Below, piece after piece: positions 45,849 to 53,782 of a stretch of DNA of 64,000 nucleotides; within the stretch, counting starts at the first letter, position 1, and every line of letters begins with the position of its first letter. Location of the stretch: positions 62,001 to 126,000 of the forward strand of contig JANRIQ010000023.1 of NCBI GenBank assembly GCA_033764775.1, in the 5' to 3' direction. A model generated the notes under the pieces. That model was not told the DNA's origin and ran no database searches. It saw nothing but the letters and a program-made list of their open reading frames with translations. This stretch comes from JAWXCE01 sp033764775. GTDB taxonomy: Bacteria; Pseudomonadota; Alphaproteobacteria; Rhizobiales; Rhodomicrobiaceae. A program made the translations under genes and the position numbers.

Positions 45849-46808
45849 CTATCGCGCCGGATCCCGCGCCGCGGGCGAGAGCGGATGATAGTTCCGCAAA
45901 GTTTCGCGCAGATGCTCCTGCGCCAGATGCGTGTAGATCTGCGTGGTCGCAATGTCCGCATGGCCGAGCAGGGTCTGCACAGAGCGCAGATCGGCGCCGC
46001 GCTCAACCAGATGAGTGGCGAACGCATGGCGCAGAACGTGGGGCGACACGTCCGCCGCATCGAGCCCGGCGGCGACAGCCAGCGATTTCAACTCTTGCGC
46101 GAAGCGTTGGCGGGTCAGCCGCCCTTCCGCGCCGCGCGAGGGAAACATCCAGCGGGAGGGGGGCCCGCCCGGGGCCGATGCGGCGAGCGCGGCGTTGTAG
46201 GCGTCAAGCGCGCGGCGCGCCCGCGTGGTGAGCGGCGCGAGCCGTTCGCGGCCGCCCTTGCCTTTGATCGTCAGCATCCGCGCGTCTCCGGTCAAAGCCG
46301 AGCGCGGCAGGGTGAGAAGCTCCGTCACGCGCATTCCTGTCGCGTAGAGCATCTCAAGGAGGCAAAGCAGCCGCAGCGCGCGCGGAGCCTCGGCCGCCTT
46401 CGCCTCGCGCGCTCGCTTCTCCGCGGCGTCGATGAGCGCCTCCACCTCAGCCACCGAGAGGGATTTGGGCAGCCGCGCCCGCGCCTTGGCGGCGGCCGCG
46501 TCGCGGGTCGGGTTGTCATCAAGGCGCCCCTCCGCGCACATGAATTTATAGAACTGGCGCAGCGCGGAAAGCTTGCGGTTCATGGTCGCCGAGACGAGCT
46601 TCGCCTGCGCGAGCGATGCGGCGAACGCCGCGATGTCGGCCTCCGAGGCGGAAACAAGATCGCGCCCGCGGCCGGCGAGAAAGGCGGAGAAGCCCCGCAG
46701 ATCGCGCGCGTAGGCGTCAAGCGTGTTCGCCGCCGCGCCGCGCTCGGCCGCCAGCATATCAATGAACTCGCCGATCTCCGTCGACGCGCGCGCTTTTCCC
46801 CGAGCCAT
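45849..46808 (-). CDS. xerD: Tyrosine recombinase XerD
   Basis: XerD with XerC resolves chromosome dimers at dif. The 319-residue protein has the SAM-like N-terminal domain (EFIDMLAAERGAAANTLDAYARD) and the catalytic domain. The catalytic Arg is in LYATGMRVTELLTLP, the Lys in TIKGKGGRERLAPL, and the His-Arg-His-Tyr set in HVLRHAFATHLVERG and LLGHADIATTQIYTHL. The ATG at 46808 has GAGG upstream; a GTG two codons earlier is possible. It is divergent from aroK, with a 45-residue gene in between, the usual alphaproteobacterial neighbourhood. Confidence 0.94.
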   Translation of the reverse strand: MARGKARASTEIGEFIDMLAAERGAAANTLDAYARDLRGFSAFLAGRGRDLVSASEADIAAFAASLAQAKLVSATMNRKLSALRQFYKFMCAEGRLDDNPTRDAAAAKARARLPKSLSVAEVEALIDAAEKRAREAKAAEAPRALRLLCLLEMLYATGMRVTELLTLPRSALTGDARMLTIKGKGGRERLAPLTTRARRALDAYNAALAASAPGGPPSRWMFPSRGAEGRLTRQRFAQELKSLAVAAGLDAADVSPHVLRHAFATHLVERGADLRSVQTLLGHADIATTQIYTHLAQEHLRETLRNYHPLSPAARDPAR

Positions 46809-46864
46809 CCCCACATCCTCGTGCGGCGAAGCTCTTATGGAGCGACGAAACGGTTAAAGCTTCG

Positions 46865-47002
46865 TTACTTTGTCTTGGCGCGTATGGTCTTGGAGATTTC
46901 CCGCGTTTCCGGCTCAAAATATGTGGCGAGCGCGAACATGGCGCCATAAAATATGCCTACGAGCACGCCGATCGCGGTCAAAAAACGGATTAGGCTCGGC
47001 AT
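46865..47002 (-). CDS. Conserved small membrane protein of 45 residues between xerD and aroK
   Basis: Translation of the minus strand from the ATG at 47002 gives MPSLIRFLTAIGVLVGIFYG followed by AMFALATYFEPETREIS and a basic tail, 45 residues in all. It has one membrane helix and a C-terminal segment (FEPETREIS). Small proteins of this form with EP-x-x-RE after the helix are widespread next to aroK in alphaproteobacteria. GGAAGGGGG lies upstream of the start. Its function is unknown. It precedes xerD on the same strand. Confidence 0.75.
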   Translation of the reverse strand: MPSLIRFLTAIGVLVGIFYGAMFALATYFEPETREISKTIRAKTK

Positions 47003-47142
47003 CGGAGCGCCCCCTTCCTCGCAAGCTGTGGACGGTGTTTCGCCTGGATGGGTCGCTGAGATGAGCGTTTATTGTCAAGCCAAAACGCCGCGGGCGGCCG
47101 CTCGGCTCGTTCGCCGGCGCTTCATCGACAGTCTTTTCGCAT

Positions 47143-47739
47143 ATGCCGCACGTTGAACAGCCCAGACCCGCGTCCAACGCCGTGAGCGCCCCAGAGATTG
47201 TGTCCGGCCTCGCCGGCAAATCCATCGCGATGATCGGCCTGATGGGCGCCGGCAAATCGGCCATCGCCCGCCGGCTCGCACTGCGGCTCGACTTGCCCTA
47301 CGTGGACGCCGACGCCGAGATCGAGGCCGCCGCCGGGCAAACCATCGAGGAAATTTTCGCCAATCATGGCGAAGGATTTTTCCGCGACGGCGAGCGCCGC
47401 GTCATCGCGCGGTTGCTTGAGTCCGGGCCGCTGGTGCTCGCTACCGGCGGCGGCGCCTATATGAACGCCGAGACCCGCGACCGCATGCGGGCCCGCGCCG
47501 TCACCATCTGGCTCAAAGCGGATTTGCCCGTGCTGATGAGCCGTGTCGCGCGCCGCGACAACCGTCCTCTGCTCAAGACCGGCGACCCGCGCGCCGTGAT
47601 GGAGCGCCTGATCGCCGAGCGTTATCCTGTTTACGCATTGGCCGACATCACCATTGAGAGCCGGGACGTCGCCCATGAGGTGATCGTCGAGGAGATCATG
47701 GCGGCGCTCGCTGAAATCGGGTCGAGGAACGGCCTATGA
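47143..47739 (+). CDS. aroK: Shikimate kinase
   Basis: Shikimate kinase phosphorylates shikimate in aromatic amino-acid synthesis. The P-loop GLMGAGKS (residues 32-39), the shikimate-binding Asp in LPYVDADAEIEAAAGQ, the Arg in FFRDGERRVIAR and the glycine stretch LATGGGAYM are all present in a 198-residue protein. The N-terminal 25 residues are a non-conserved extension. Its stop overlaps the aroB start (ATGA), so the two are coupled. Confidence 0.95.
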   Translation: MPHVEQPRPASNAVSAPEIVSGLAGKSIAMIGLMGAGKSAIARRLALRLDLPYVDADAEIEAAAGQTIEEIFANHGEGFFRDGERRVIARLLESGPLVLATGGGAYMNAETRDRMRARAVTIWLKADLPVLMSRVARRDNRPLLKTGDPRAVMERLIAERYPVYALADITIESRDVAHEVIVEEIMAALAEIGSRNGL

Positions 47740-48854
47740 GCCAGCCGCGCACTGTCCGCGTGCCGCTGCCCGGCCGGGAGTATGACATCGTCATCGGTCG
47801 CGGGCTTTTGGCCGACGCCGGCGCGCTCATCGAGCGGGCGGCTCCGGGCGCGCGCTGCGCCGTCATCACCGATAAGAACGTTGCGCCGCACTACGCGCCC
47901 ACCCTGTCACGCACCCTCGGCGCGCGGCTCATCGGCGATCCCATCGTGTTTCCGCACGGCGAGGCGACGAAAAGCTTTGCGCATCTGGAGCGCGCCTGCG
48001 CCCGACTGCTCGACGCCCGGTTGGAGCGCGGCGATGCGGTGATCGCTCTCGGCGGCGGGGTGATCGGCGACCTGGCGGGCTTCGCCGCCGCGATTCTCAA
48101 ACGGGGCGTTCGTCTCGTCCAAATCCCAACGACCCTGCTTGCGCAGGTTGACAGCTCCGTGGGCGGCAAGACGGGCATCAACACCGCGCATGGCAAAAAC
48201 CTGATCGGCGCGTTTCATCAACCGAGCCTTGTCATCGCGGACATCGACACGCTTTCCACCCTGTCGCCCCGGGAGTTCCGCGCCGGCTACGCCGAAGTCG
48301 TCAAATATGGGTTGCTGGGCGACGCACCCTTTTTCGACTGGCTTGAGGGGAGCCGCGAGGCGGTGTTCGCCCATGGCGAGCCGCTGATCGACGCGGTGGA
48401 GCGAAGCTGCCGAGCTAAGGCGGAGATCGTGCTTGAGGATGAGCGCGAGACCGGACGCCGCGCGCTGCTCAATCTCGGCCACACCTTCGGCCATGCGCTG
48501 GAGGCTTGGGCGGGCTATGACGGCTCGCTCATCCATGGCGAGGCCATCGCCATCGGAATGGCGCTGGCGTTTCGCTTTTCCACCCGCGAAGGCCATTGCC
48601 GCGAGGAGGACGCCGCACGCGCAGTTGCGCATCTGCGCGCGTCCGGCTTGCCAACGAGCCTCGCCGAGTCGGAGACGCTCACCGGCAAGCCCGCGCCGTC
48701 CACCGATGAAATCGTTGAACTTATGCAGCAGGACAAGAAGGTCGTGCAGGGGAGCCTCACGCTTATCCTGGTTCGCGCCATCGGCGAAGCGTTCGTCGCC
48801 AAAGCCGTGGGGATCGGCCGGCTGACCAACTTTCTCGACGGCGAACGCCCTTAA
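47736..48854 (+). CDS. aroB: 3-dehydroquinate synthase
   Basis: AroB converts DAHP to 3-dehydroquinate with NAD and a divalent metal. The 372-residue protein has the NAD segment VIALGGGVIGDLAGFAAAIL, the IPTTLLAQVDSSVGGKTGIN core, the metal ligands in NLGHTFGHALEAW and EFRAGYAEVVKYG. It forms an operon with aroK through a four-base overlap. It is convergent with the RimB-RimK fusion, stop codons overlapping at 48851-48854. Confidence 0.96.
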   Translation: MSQPRTVRVPLPGREYDIVIGRGLLADAGALIERAAPGARCAVITDKNVAPHYAPTLSRTLGARLIGDPIVFPHGEATKSFAHLERACARLLDARLERGDAVIALGGGVIGDLAGFAAAILKRGVRLVQIPTTLLAQVDSSVGGKTGINTAHGKNLIGAFHQPSLVIADIDTLSTLSPREFRAGYAEVVKYGLLGDAPFFDWLEGSREAVFAHGEPLIDAVERSCRAKAEIVLEDERETGRRALLNLGHTFGHALEAWAGYDGSLIHGEAIAIGMALAFRFSTREGHCREEDAARAVAHLRASGLPTSLAESETLTGKPAPSTDEIVELMQQDKKVVQGSLTLILVRAIGEAFVAKAVGIGRLTNFLDGERP

Positions 48855-50245
48855 GCCGCGGCTGCCGCGCGCCGGATGAGCGCCCTCGGCTGAAACGTCT
48901 CGGCTTCGATGTAGTCGAGCAATTGCCCGGCGACGTCGACGCCCGTCACGCCCTCGATGCCCTTCAGCCCCGGCGACGAATTCACCTCCAGCAGGAGCGG
49001 CCCGCGCTGCGACCGCAGAATGTCCACCCCCGCAAAACGCAAGCCCATGCGCTTGGCCGCGCGGACGGCCAGCTTCTTCTCTTCCGGCGTGATCTTCTCC
49101 TGATGCGCCGTGCCGCCCTTGTGCAGGTTGGCGCGGAAATCGTCGGGCGACGACTCGCGGCGCATCGACGCGATGACCTTGCCGCCAAGCACCAGGCAGC
49201 GGATGTCTTTGCCCGCTGCGTCGGCGATGAACTCCTGCACCAGAAAGTTGGCTGAGGCGTTGCGGAAGGCGTCGATCACCGCGCTCGCCTGCTTTTTCGT
49301 CTCAGCCAGCACCACGCCCTTGCCCTGGCTGCTTTGCAGCAGCTTCACGATGAGCGGCGGCCCGCCGACCATGGCGATCAAATCCTCCGTATGGTGGTGC
49401 GAGGACGCAAAAGCCGTGATCGGCATCGGCAGGCGGTGCTGCGCCATCAACTGGTGCGCGAGCAGCTTGTCGCGCGATTGGGCGATGGCGGAGGCGGAGT
49501 TGAGGCAGAACGCGCCGGTCATCTCAAACTGACGCACCACGGCCCCGCCATAGGCGGTGACGGACGCGCCGATGCGCGGGATCATCACGTCAAAATAAGG
49601 AAGCGGCCGGCCGTCGTAATGCACGGTCGAGCTCAGATTGTTGATGTTCATGTAGCAGTTGAGCGTCTTGATCGGCTCGATCACGTGTTCGCGCGCCTCG
49701 GCGCTTTCGATGATGCGGCGGTTGGAATGATTGTCCGGCTCCATGGTCAGGAGCGCGATGCGCAGCGGCCGCCGCACGGGGGGATGAGCCGCCATCTCGC
49801 GATACACGTCGAAGCCGAGTTTTTCTTGTTTGTATTCGGCCCACGGCTGCACGATCGCCTCCTGCGGCTCCAGCGCTGTCCGGCCTAACAACATTCGATG
49901 GGCCATGGTTTCACGGTTCGACAGCGATATTTCGATGGGCCATTCGCGTCCGCCGATGCGGATGGGGGTCGAAATGATGTAGCGCAGTTCCGATTGGCCG
50001 TTCGACGAGATCACTTGCCGGCGATCGACCACCTTGGCGGTGCAGTAGACGGCGATGTCGTCGCGGTCATGCACGGGGTGCACGCCGAAGCGCACGCGCG
50101 GCTGCGTGTCGGGGCCGAAAATCTCGATGCTGAAGGCGTGCAGCGCCGAGGTGCGGGCGCCGGTGTCGATTTTGGCGCGGATCGCGGGCAGGCCGAGCTT
50201 GGGCAGCGCCACCCACTCCCGCCAGCCAAGAACGAAGTCATCCAT
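48851..50245 (-). CDS. RimB-like protease fused to RimK-like ATP-grasp ligase
   Basis: The 464-residue protein joins two domains. Residues 1 to about 145 are the retropepsin-like ATP-dependent zinc protease family (RimB), with its active-site motif in IRAKIDTGARTSALHA and RMLLGRTALEP. From about residue 160 onward comes an ATP-grasp ligase of the RimK type (PLIVKLLQSSQGKGVVLAET, FLVQEFIADAAGKDIRCLVL, FAGVDILRSQRGPLLLEVNS followed by SPG). In Pseudomonas RimK adds glutamates to ribosomal protein S6 and RimB trims them, encoded separately. Here the writer and trimmer are one chain. The substrate of this fusion is not proven. Confidence 0.9.
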   Translation of the reverse strand: MDDFVLGWREWVALPKLGLPAIRAKIDTGARTSALHAFSIEIFGPDTQPRVRFGVHPVHDRDDIAVYCTAKVVDRRQVISSNGQSELRYIISTPIRIGGREWPIEISLSNRETMAHRMLLGRTALEPQEAIVQPWAEYKQEKLGFDVYREMAAHPPVRRPLRIALLTMEPDNHSNRRIIESAEAREHVIEPIKTLNCYMNINNLSSTVHYDGRPLPYFDVMIPRIGASVTAYGGAVVRQFEMTGAFCLNSASAIAQSRDKLLAHQLMAQHRLPMPITAFASSHHHTEDLIAMVGGPPLIVKLLQSSQGKGVVLAETKKQASAVIDAFRNASANFLVQEFIADAAGKDIRCLVLGGKVIASMRRESSPDDFRANLHKGGTAHQEKITPEEKKLAVRAAKRMGLRFAGVDILRSQRGPLLLEVNSSPGLKGIEGVTGVDVAGQLLDYIEAETFQPRALIRRAAAAA

Positions 50246-50474
50246 GCATGCGACCCTGAAGTTATTTGCCCAGCGCCCGCCTTATGGATTGGACGCGCGC
50301 CGGAGCCAAGACCCAAGCCGGCGCGGGCGCCCGCCATACAAAACTTTTCAACGCGAATTGACGCGACACGGTTCGCGGGCCGCCAGCGCCGAAGCAACGT
50401 CGGCGGAAGGCCGCGCCCTCCGCCCTAAAAAGCGTGCCATGATTTCGTGACTGTGTTGTAACACAAATATCGGG

Positions 50475-50564
50475 TCAGGGCTGCAGCATGCCCATGACGA
50501 TGGCGGCAAGAAACACAAAAGCCGCGATGGTTGCGATGGCCGTAAAACTGTGGGTCCGTCTCAT
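50475..50564 (-). CDS. Very small membrane peptide of 29 residues
   Basis: In the 474-base gap (50246-50719) a minus-strand frame starts with ATG at 50564, AAAGG eight bases upstream, and encodes MRRTHSFTAIATIAAFVFLA and then AIVMGMLQP. This is a basic start followed by a single membrane helix. Peptides of this form are common and conserved in alphaproteobacteria, but the function is unknown and the gene is too short to be certain. It could be a one-helix regulator or assembly subunit. The rest of the gap (50565-50719) holds only promoter-like AT-rich DNA. Confidence 0.55.
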   Translation of the reverse strand: MRRTHSFTAIATIAAFVFLAAIVMGMLQP

Positions 50565-50719
50565 CGGATAAACCTTTCCATGTGGCTCCTTCCCTTTCGA
50601 ATTTGGCGGCGCTTAAGCGCTTCTTTAGTTAAGTTTAATCGAAAAGCGTAACCCGGCAACAGCTTTCGTTCGTCAAACAGAACTGCAAGTTTGTTAGAAC
50701 GATTTTAATGGAGGCGATC

Positions 50720-51718
50720 ATGGACGACTTCGACGCGCTGGTTTTGGAGAAAGCCGACAGCGGGCACACTGCGGGTTGGAAGCGGCTGACGCATGCCGAT
50801 CTGATGGAGGGCGACGTGCTCGTGCGCGTCAGCCATTCCACCATCAACTACAAGGACGGGCTGGCGCTCACCGGCCGCGCGCCCGTGGTGCGGCGCTGGC
50901 CGATGATCCCCGGCATCGACTTTTCCGGCGTGGTCGAGGAGTCCTCATCGCCGGAGTTCAAGGCGGGCGACGCCGTGGTGCTGAACGGCTGGGGCCTCGG
51001 GGAGACGCATCTGGGCGGCTATGCGCAATACGCTCGCGTGAAAAGCGATTGGCTCGTGCCGCTCCCCCAGGCATTCACTCCCGCGCAGGCCATGGCCATC
51101 GGCACGGCGGGCTACACCGCGATGCTGGCGATCCTCGCGCTGGAGCAGAACGGCTCCGCGCCCGACAAGGGCCCTGTGCTCGTCACCGGTGCGGCGGGCG
51201 GCGTCGGCAGCGTTGCGGTCGCGCTGCTGGCCAAGCTGGGCTATCGCGTGCTCGCCTCTACGGGGAGGCCGGAGGAGGAGCAATACCTGAAATCGCTCGG
51301 CGCTGCGGAGATCGTCAACCGCGATGAGCTGTCCCAGCCGTCCCCGAATGCGGGGCGCTCCCTCGCCAAGGAGCGGTGGGCGGCGGCAATCGACGTGGCG
51401 GGCAGCCATACGCTCGCCAACGCCATCGCGCAGACGGGTTACGGCGGCGCGGTCGCAGCCTGCGGCCTCGCTCAGGGCATTGACCTGACGACCAGCGTGG
51501 CCCCGTTCATCCTGCGCGGCGTTTCGCTTTACGGCATCGACTCGGTGCGGGCGCCGAAGCCGAAGCGCCTTGCGGCCTGGTCGCGCCTCGCCGCCGACCT
51601 GGATCAGGACAAGTTGGACGCGATGACCGTCACCCGCCCGGTGCGGGACGTGGAGGCGCTGGCGCCTGAGATTCTCGCCGGCAAGGTGCGCGGACGCGTT
51701 GTGCTCGAGGTTGGCTAA
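50720..51718 (+). CDS. AcuI/YhdH-type quinone oxidoreductase (acrylyl-CoA reductase-like)
   Basis: The 332-residue protein is a medium-chain reductase of the YhdH/AcuI group. It has the substrate segment STINYKDGLALTGRAPV, PGIDFSGVVEES, the NADP motif VTGAAGGVGSVAVALLAKLGY and the Ser/Arg-type position ASTGRPEEEQYLKSLGA. Family members reduce acryloyl-CoA with NADPH, detoxifying acrylate. I start at 50720, six bases after GGAGG; an upstream ATG at 50708 lacks a Shine-Dalgarno. It is convergent with the LysR gene, 18 bases apart. The substrate here is inferred from family. Confidence 0.86.
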   Translation: MDDFDALVLEKADSGHTAGWKRLTHADLMEGDVLVRVSHSTINYKDGLALTGRAPVVRRWPMIPGIDFSGVVEESSSPEFKAGDAVVLNGWGLGETHLGGYAQYARVKSDWLVPLPQAFTPAQAMAIGTAGYTAMLAILALEQNGSAPDKGPVLVTGAAGGVGSVAVALLAKLGYRVLASTGRPEEEQYLKSLGAAEIVNRDELSQPSPNAGRSLAKERWAAAIDVAGSHTLANAIAQTGYGGAVAACGLAQGIDLTTSVAPFILRGVSLYGIDSVRAPKPKRLAAWSRLAADLDQDKLDAMTVTRPVRDVEALAPEILAGKVRGRVVLEVG

Positions 51719-51736
51719 TGGCGCGCTGGCGGCGGC

Positions 51737-52579
51737 CTAAAGCTCCGCCGCCATTTTGCGCAGACCGTCCAGGATGGGCTGGTAGGCGTCCTCGTCGCGA
51801 TCCTCCGGGTACACCACATAGACCGGGTACAGGAATCGCGGCGCCCGCTTGATGATCTTCAACTCACCGCGGTCAATATGCGGCCGCGCCGCGCGCAACG
51901 GGAAGTACCCTGACGCCTTGCGCCCCACAAGAAAGCTCGCGGGCAGCATGCCCACATCGAGCGCGAGGCCCGGATGCGCGAGTTCGGGAAAGGCGAGCGC
52001 GTGGTCGGCCTTGAACTCCGGGCCCCAGTTGACGAAGACATACTCCGCGGGCCGCCGATCCTTGCTCTCGGCGCTGGCCACCAGCACAAACTCTTCATCG
52101 AACACATGCTCGATGACGAGGCCCGGCCGGTTGGTCGGGCGATACATCACGGCGAGGTCGAGCGTGCCCTCGATGAGCCTGTCCATAAGCACGGCCGAAG
52201 ACCCAATCGCGCCCGTCACTGCGATGTCGGGAATATGCTCGCGCATCCATGCGGCCCAGCGCAGCAGAAAGCCTTCCCACATGCTGGCCTGCCCGCCCGC
52301 CGCGAGATGATCCCGGTGCTCGGACGACAGGCCCACTTCGAGCCGCGCATGCTCCCAAACGCGCACCAGCGCTAGGGCGTGTTTGTGAAATTGCTGCCCG
52401 GCCGGAGTGAGCGCGGCGCCCGCCTTGGAGCGCGCGAGAAGCGCTTTGCCCACCTGGCTCTCCAACGCTTTGATTCGCGAGCTGATTGTGGACTGTGTGA
52501 CGTGCAGACGCGCGGCGGCCTCCATGAAGCTGCCGGCTTCCGCGACTGCCAGGAATGTGCGCGCCAGGCTAATGTCCAT
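51737..52579 (-). CDS. LysR-family transcriptional regulator
   Basis: The 280-residue protein has the N-terminal winged-helix domain (MDISLARTFLAVAEAGSFME, then LHVTQSTISSRIKALE as recognition helix) and a periplasmic-binding-type effector domain with cores AVTGAIGSSAVLMDRLIEG and LDLAVMYRPTNRPGL. LysR proteins usually regulate the adjacent divergent gene. Its divergent neighbour is the Lys-rich mini-protein gene at 52717, and its convergent neighbour is the AcuI-like gene. Confidence 0.9.
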   Translation of the reverse strand: MDISLARTFLAVAEAGSFMEAAARLHVTQSTISSRIKALESQVGKALLARSKAGAALTPAGQQFHKHALALVRVWEHARLEVGLSSEHRDHLAAGGQASMWEGFLLRWAAWMREHIPDIAVTGAIGSSAVLMDRLIEGTLDLAVMYRPTNRPGLVIEHVFDEEFVLVASAESKDRRPAEYVFVNWGPEFKADHALAFPELAHPGLALDVGMLPASFLVGRKASGYFPLRAARPHIDRGELKIIKRAPRFLYPVYVVYPEDRDEDAYQPILDGLRKMAAEL

Positions 52580-52677
52580 CGGGGGTTTGAGCGCCGCGGC
52601 GATCCATCGGTTTTTTCGATATTAACCTACAAAAAAATTTGTTTGCCAAATGCGGCGGCGCATCACAACTTTTTTAT

Positions 52678-52693
52678 GCGAACAAATGTTCGC
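52678..52693. promoter_or_regulatory. Perfect 16-bp palindrome in the leader of the Lys-rich gene
   Basis: GCGAACAAATGTTCGC is a perfect inverted repeat of two 7-base arms around AA. The core CGAACAAATGTTCG also matches the Gram-positive LexA (Cheo) box pattern CGAACRNRYGTTCG. That resemblance may be accidental because alphaproteobacterial LexA normally binds GTTC-N7-GTTC. It lies 24 bases upstream of the mini-protein start, beside the ribosome-binding site, and so is a possible operator or leader hairpin. Confidence 0.35.
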
Positions 52694-52716
52694 GATCTTT
52701 TGGAGGTTATCCGAAA

Positions 52717-52818
52717 ATGAAGAAAAAAGGCGAGACCAAACCGAAAGCCGCCCCGAAGCCTGCCGAGAAACCGGCTGAGAAGGCGGGCGGCGCCGCAAAA
52801 AAGGGCGCGAAGAAATAA
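52717..52818 (+). CDS. Lysine-rich mini-protein of 33 residues
   Basis: The ATG at 52717 follows GGAGG nine to ten bases upstream. The 33-residue product is nearly all Lys, Ala, Pro and Glu (MKKKGETKPKAAPKPAEKPA, then EKAGGAAKKGAKK). This histone-H1-like composition suggests binding to nucleic acid or to acidic surfaces. A strong intrinsic terminator follows 12 bases after the stop, which supports real expression. It is divergent from the LysR gene and has a palindrome in its leader. Confidence 0.7.
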   Translation: MKKKGETKPKAAPKPAEKPAEKAGGAAKKGAKK

Positions 52819-52830
52819 CTCCCGTACCGA

Positions 52831-52861
52831 AAAAGGGGAAGTCTGTGCTTCCCCTTTTTTT
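52831..52861 (+). terminator. Rho-independent terminator after the Lys-rich gene
   Basis: A stem AAAAGGGGAAG (52831-52841) with CTTCCCCTTTT (52848-52858) closes a 6-base loop and runs into a T tract (52855-52861). It is well placed to end the mini-protein message before the next gene. Confidence 0.85.
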
Positions 52862-52906
52862 ATTCCCGCCGCACCTGCGCCAAAGTCTTCAGCGAGAGAC
52901 GCTCTC

Positions 52907-53200
52907 ATGCGAATGATGCATCTGGCACTTCTCTGCGCGGCGCTCCCGGCGGTCGTTTCCCCGGCTGCGGCCCTGACGTTGAAAAATCTCGACCCGGAAG
53001 ACCGCAAGGTGCTGATCAGCGAAAACGACAAGAAAACCGAGAAAATTCTAAAGCCGGCGGAGGTCGTGGAAGGCGTTTGCGCCGCGGCGTGCGAAATCGA
53101 GGCGGCGGACGGCTATGTATACGAGTTCGACGGCAATGAGTTTGTCGTGATCGAAGAGGGCTTGCTGTTCATCGGCGAGCCGGACGCCGCAAAGCCATAG
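52907..53200 (+). CDS. Small exported protein of 97 residues
   Basis: The product has a signal peptide (residues 1-22, cleavage near SPAAA-L). The mature domain is about 75 residues and beta-rich (LTLKNLDPEDRKVLISENDK, then GYVYEFDGNEFVVIEEGLLF). Two cysteines stand in GVCAAACEIEA. I do not recognise the family. It begins 45 bases after a terminator and ends two bases before the convergent dksA stop, so it is a stand-alone gene. Confidence 0.65.
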   Translation: MRMMHLALLCAALPAVVSPAAALTLKNLDPEDRKVLISENDKKTEKILKPAEVVEGVCAAACEIEAADGYVYEFDGNEFVVIEEGLLFIGEPDAAKP

Positions 53201-53202
53201 CG

Positions 53203-53619
53203 TCAATCGTCGCGGTAAATGCGTTCGCGCTTCTCGTGCCGCTCCTGCGCCTCGATGCTCAAGGTCGCAATCGGACGCGCCTCAAGCCGTTTCAGGCTGA
53301 TCGGCTCGCCAGTTTCCTCACAAAATCCGTATGAGTCCGTCTCGATGCGTTCGAGCGCCGCGTCGATCTTGGCGATGAGCTTGCGCTGGCGATCGCGAGT
53401 GCGCAATTCGAGCGATCGGTCGGTCTCGGAACTGGCCCGATCGGTTGTGTCAGGATGCTGCTCCGACCCTTGGAGGTTTTCCAGGGTTTCGAAGCTGGAG
53501 CGGAGGATTTCCGACTTCCAGTCCATCAAGCGCTTGCGAAAATAAGCTTTGTGACGCTCATTCATGAACGGTTCGTCCTCAGACGGACGATAGCCGTCCG
53601 GCAGATCCGATCCGCTCAT
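53203..53619 (-). CDS. dksA: RNA polymerase-binding factor DksA
   Basis: DksA binds the RNA polymerase secondary channel and works with ppGpp in the stringent response. From the ATG at 53619 the product has 138 residues, the usual size. The coiled-coil part is KAYFRKRLMDWKSEILRSS and LELRTRDRQRKLIAKIDAAL, and the C-terminal globular part is YGFCEETGEPISLKRLEARP. Only one cysteine of the classic zinc finger remains, a feature common in alphaproteobacterial DksA. An in-frame upstream extension is unlikely because it lacks a ribosome-binding site. Confidence 0.92.
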   Translation of the reverse strand: MSGSDLPDGYRPSEDEPFMNERHKAYFRKRLMDWKSEILRSSFETLENLQGSEQHPDTTDRASSETDRSLELRTRDRQRKLIAKIDAALERIETDSYGFCEETGEPISLKRLEARPIATLSIEAQERHEKRERIYRDD

Positions 53620-53782
53620 CGCGTTGTCATGTCCATCAAAGCGAAGGTCCTTGCCCAAGCCATTCATGCGGAAACAGCAAACCTGCGGCGACGCCTTCGC
53701 GCACGCTGCCGCTTTCACCTGAACGGCGTCACCTATGTATCGCGCGAGAGGTTAATGTCAAGTTGCCAGGACGTTCGCTGCG

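Noticed and set aside
48851..50245. Possibility that the long ligase is a CRISPR- or ribosome-unrelated ATP-grasp
   Set aside because: The N-terminal protease-type domain and C-terminal ATP-grasp motifs match the RimB/RimK families better than alternatives.
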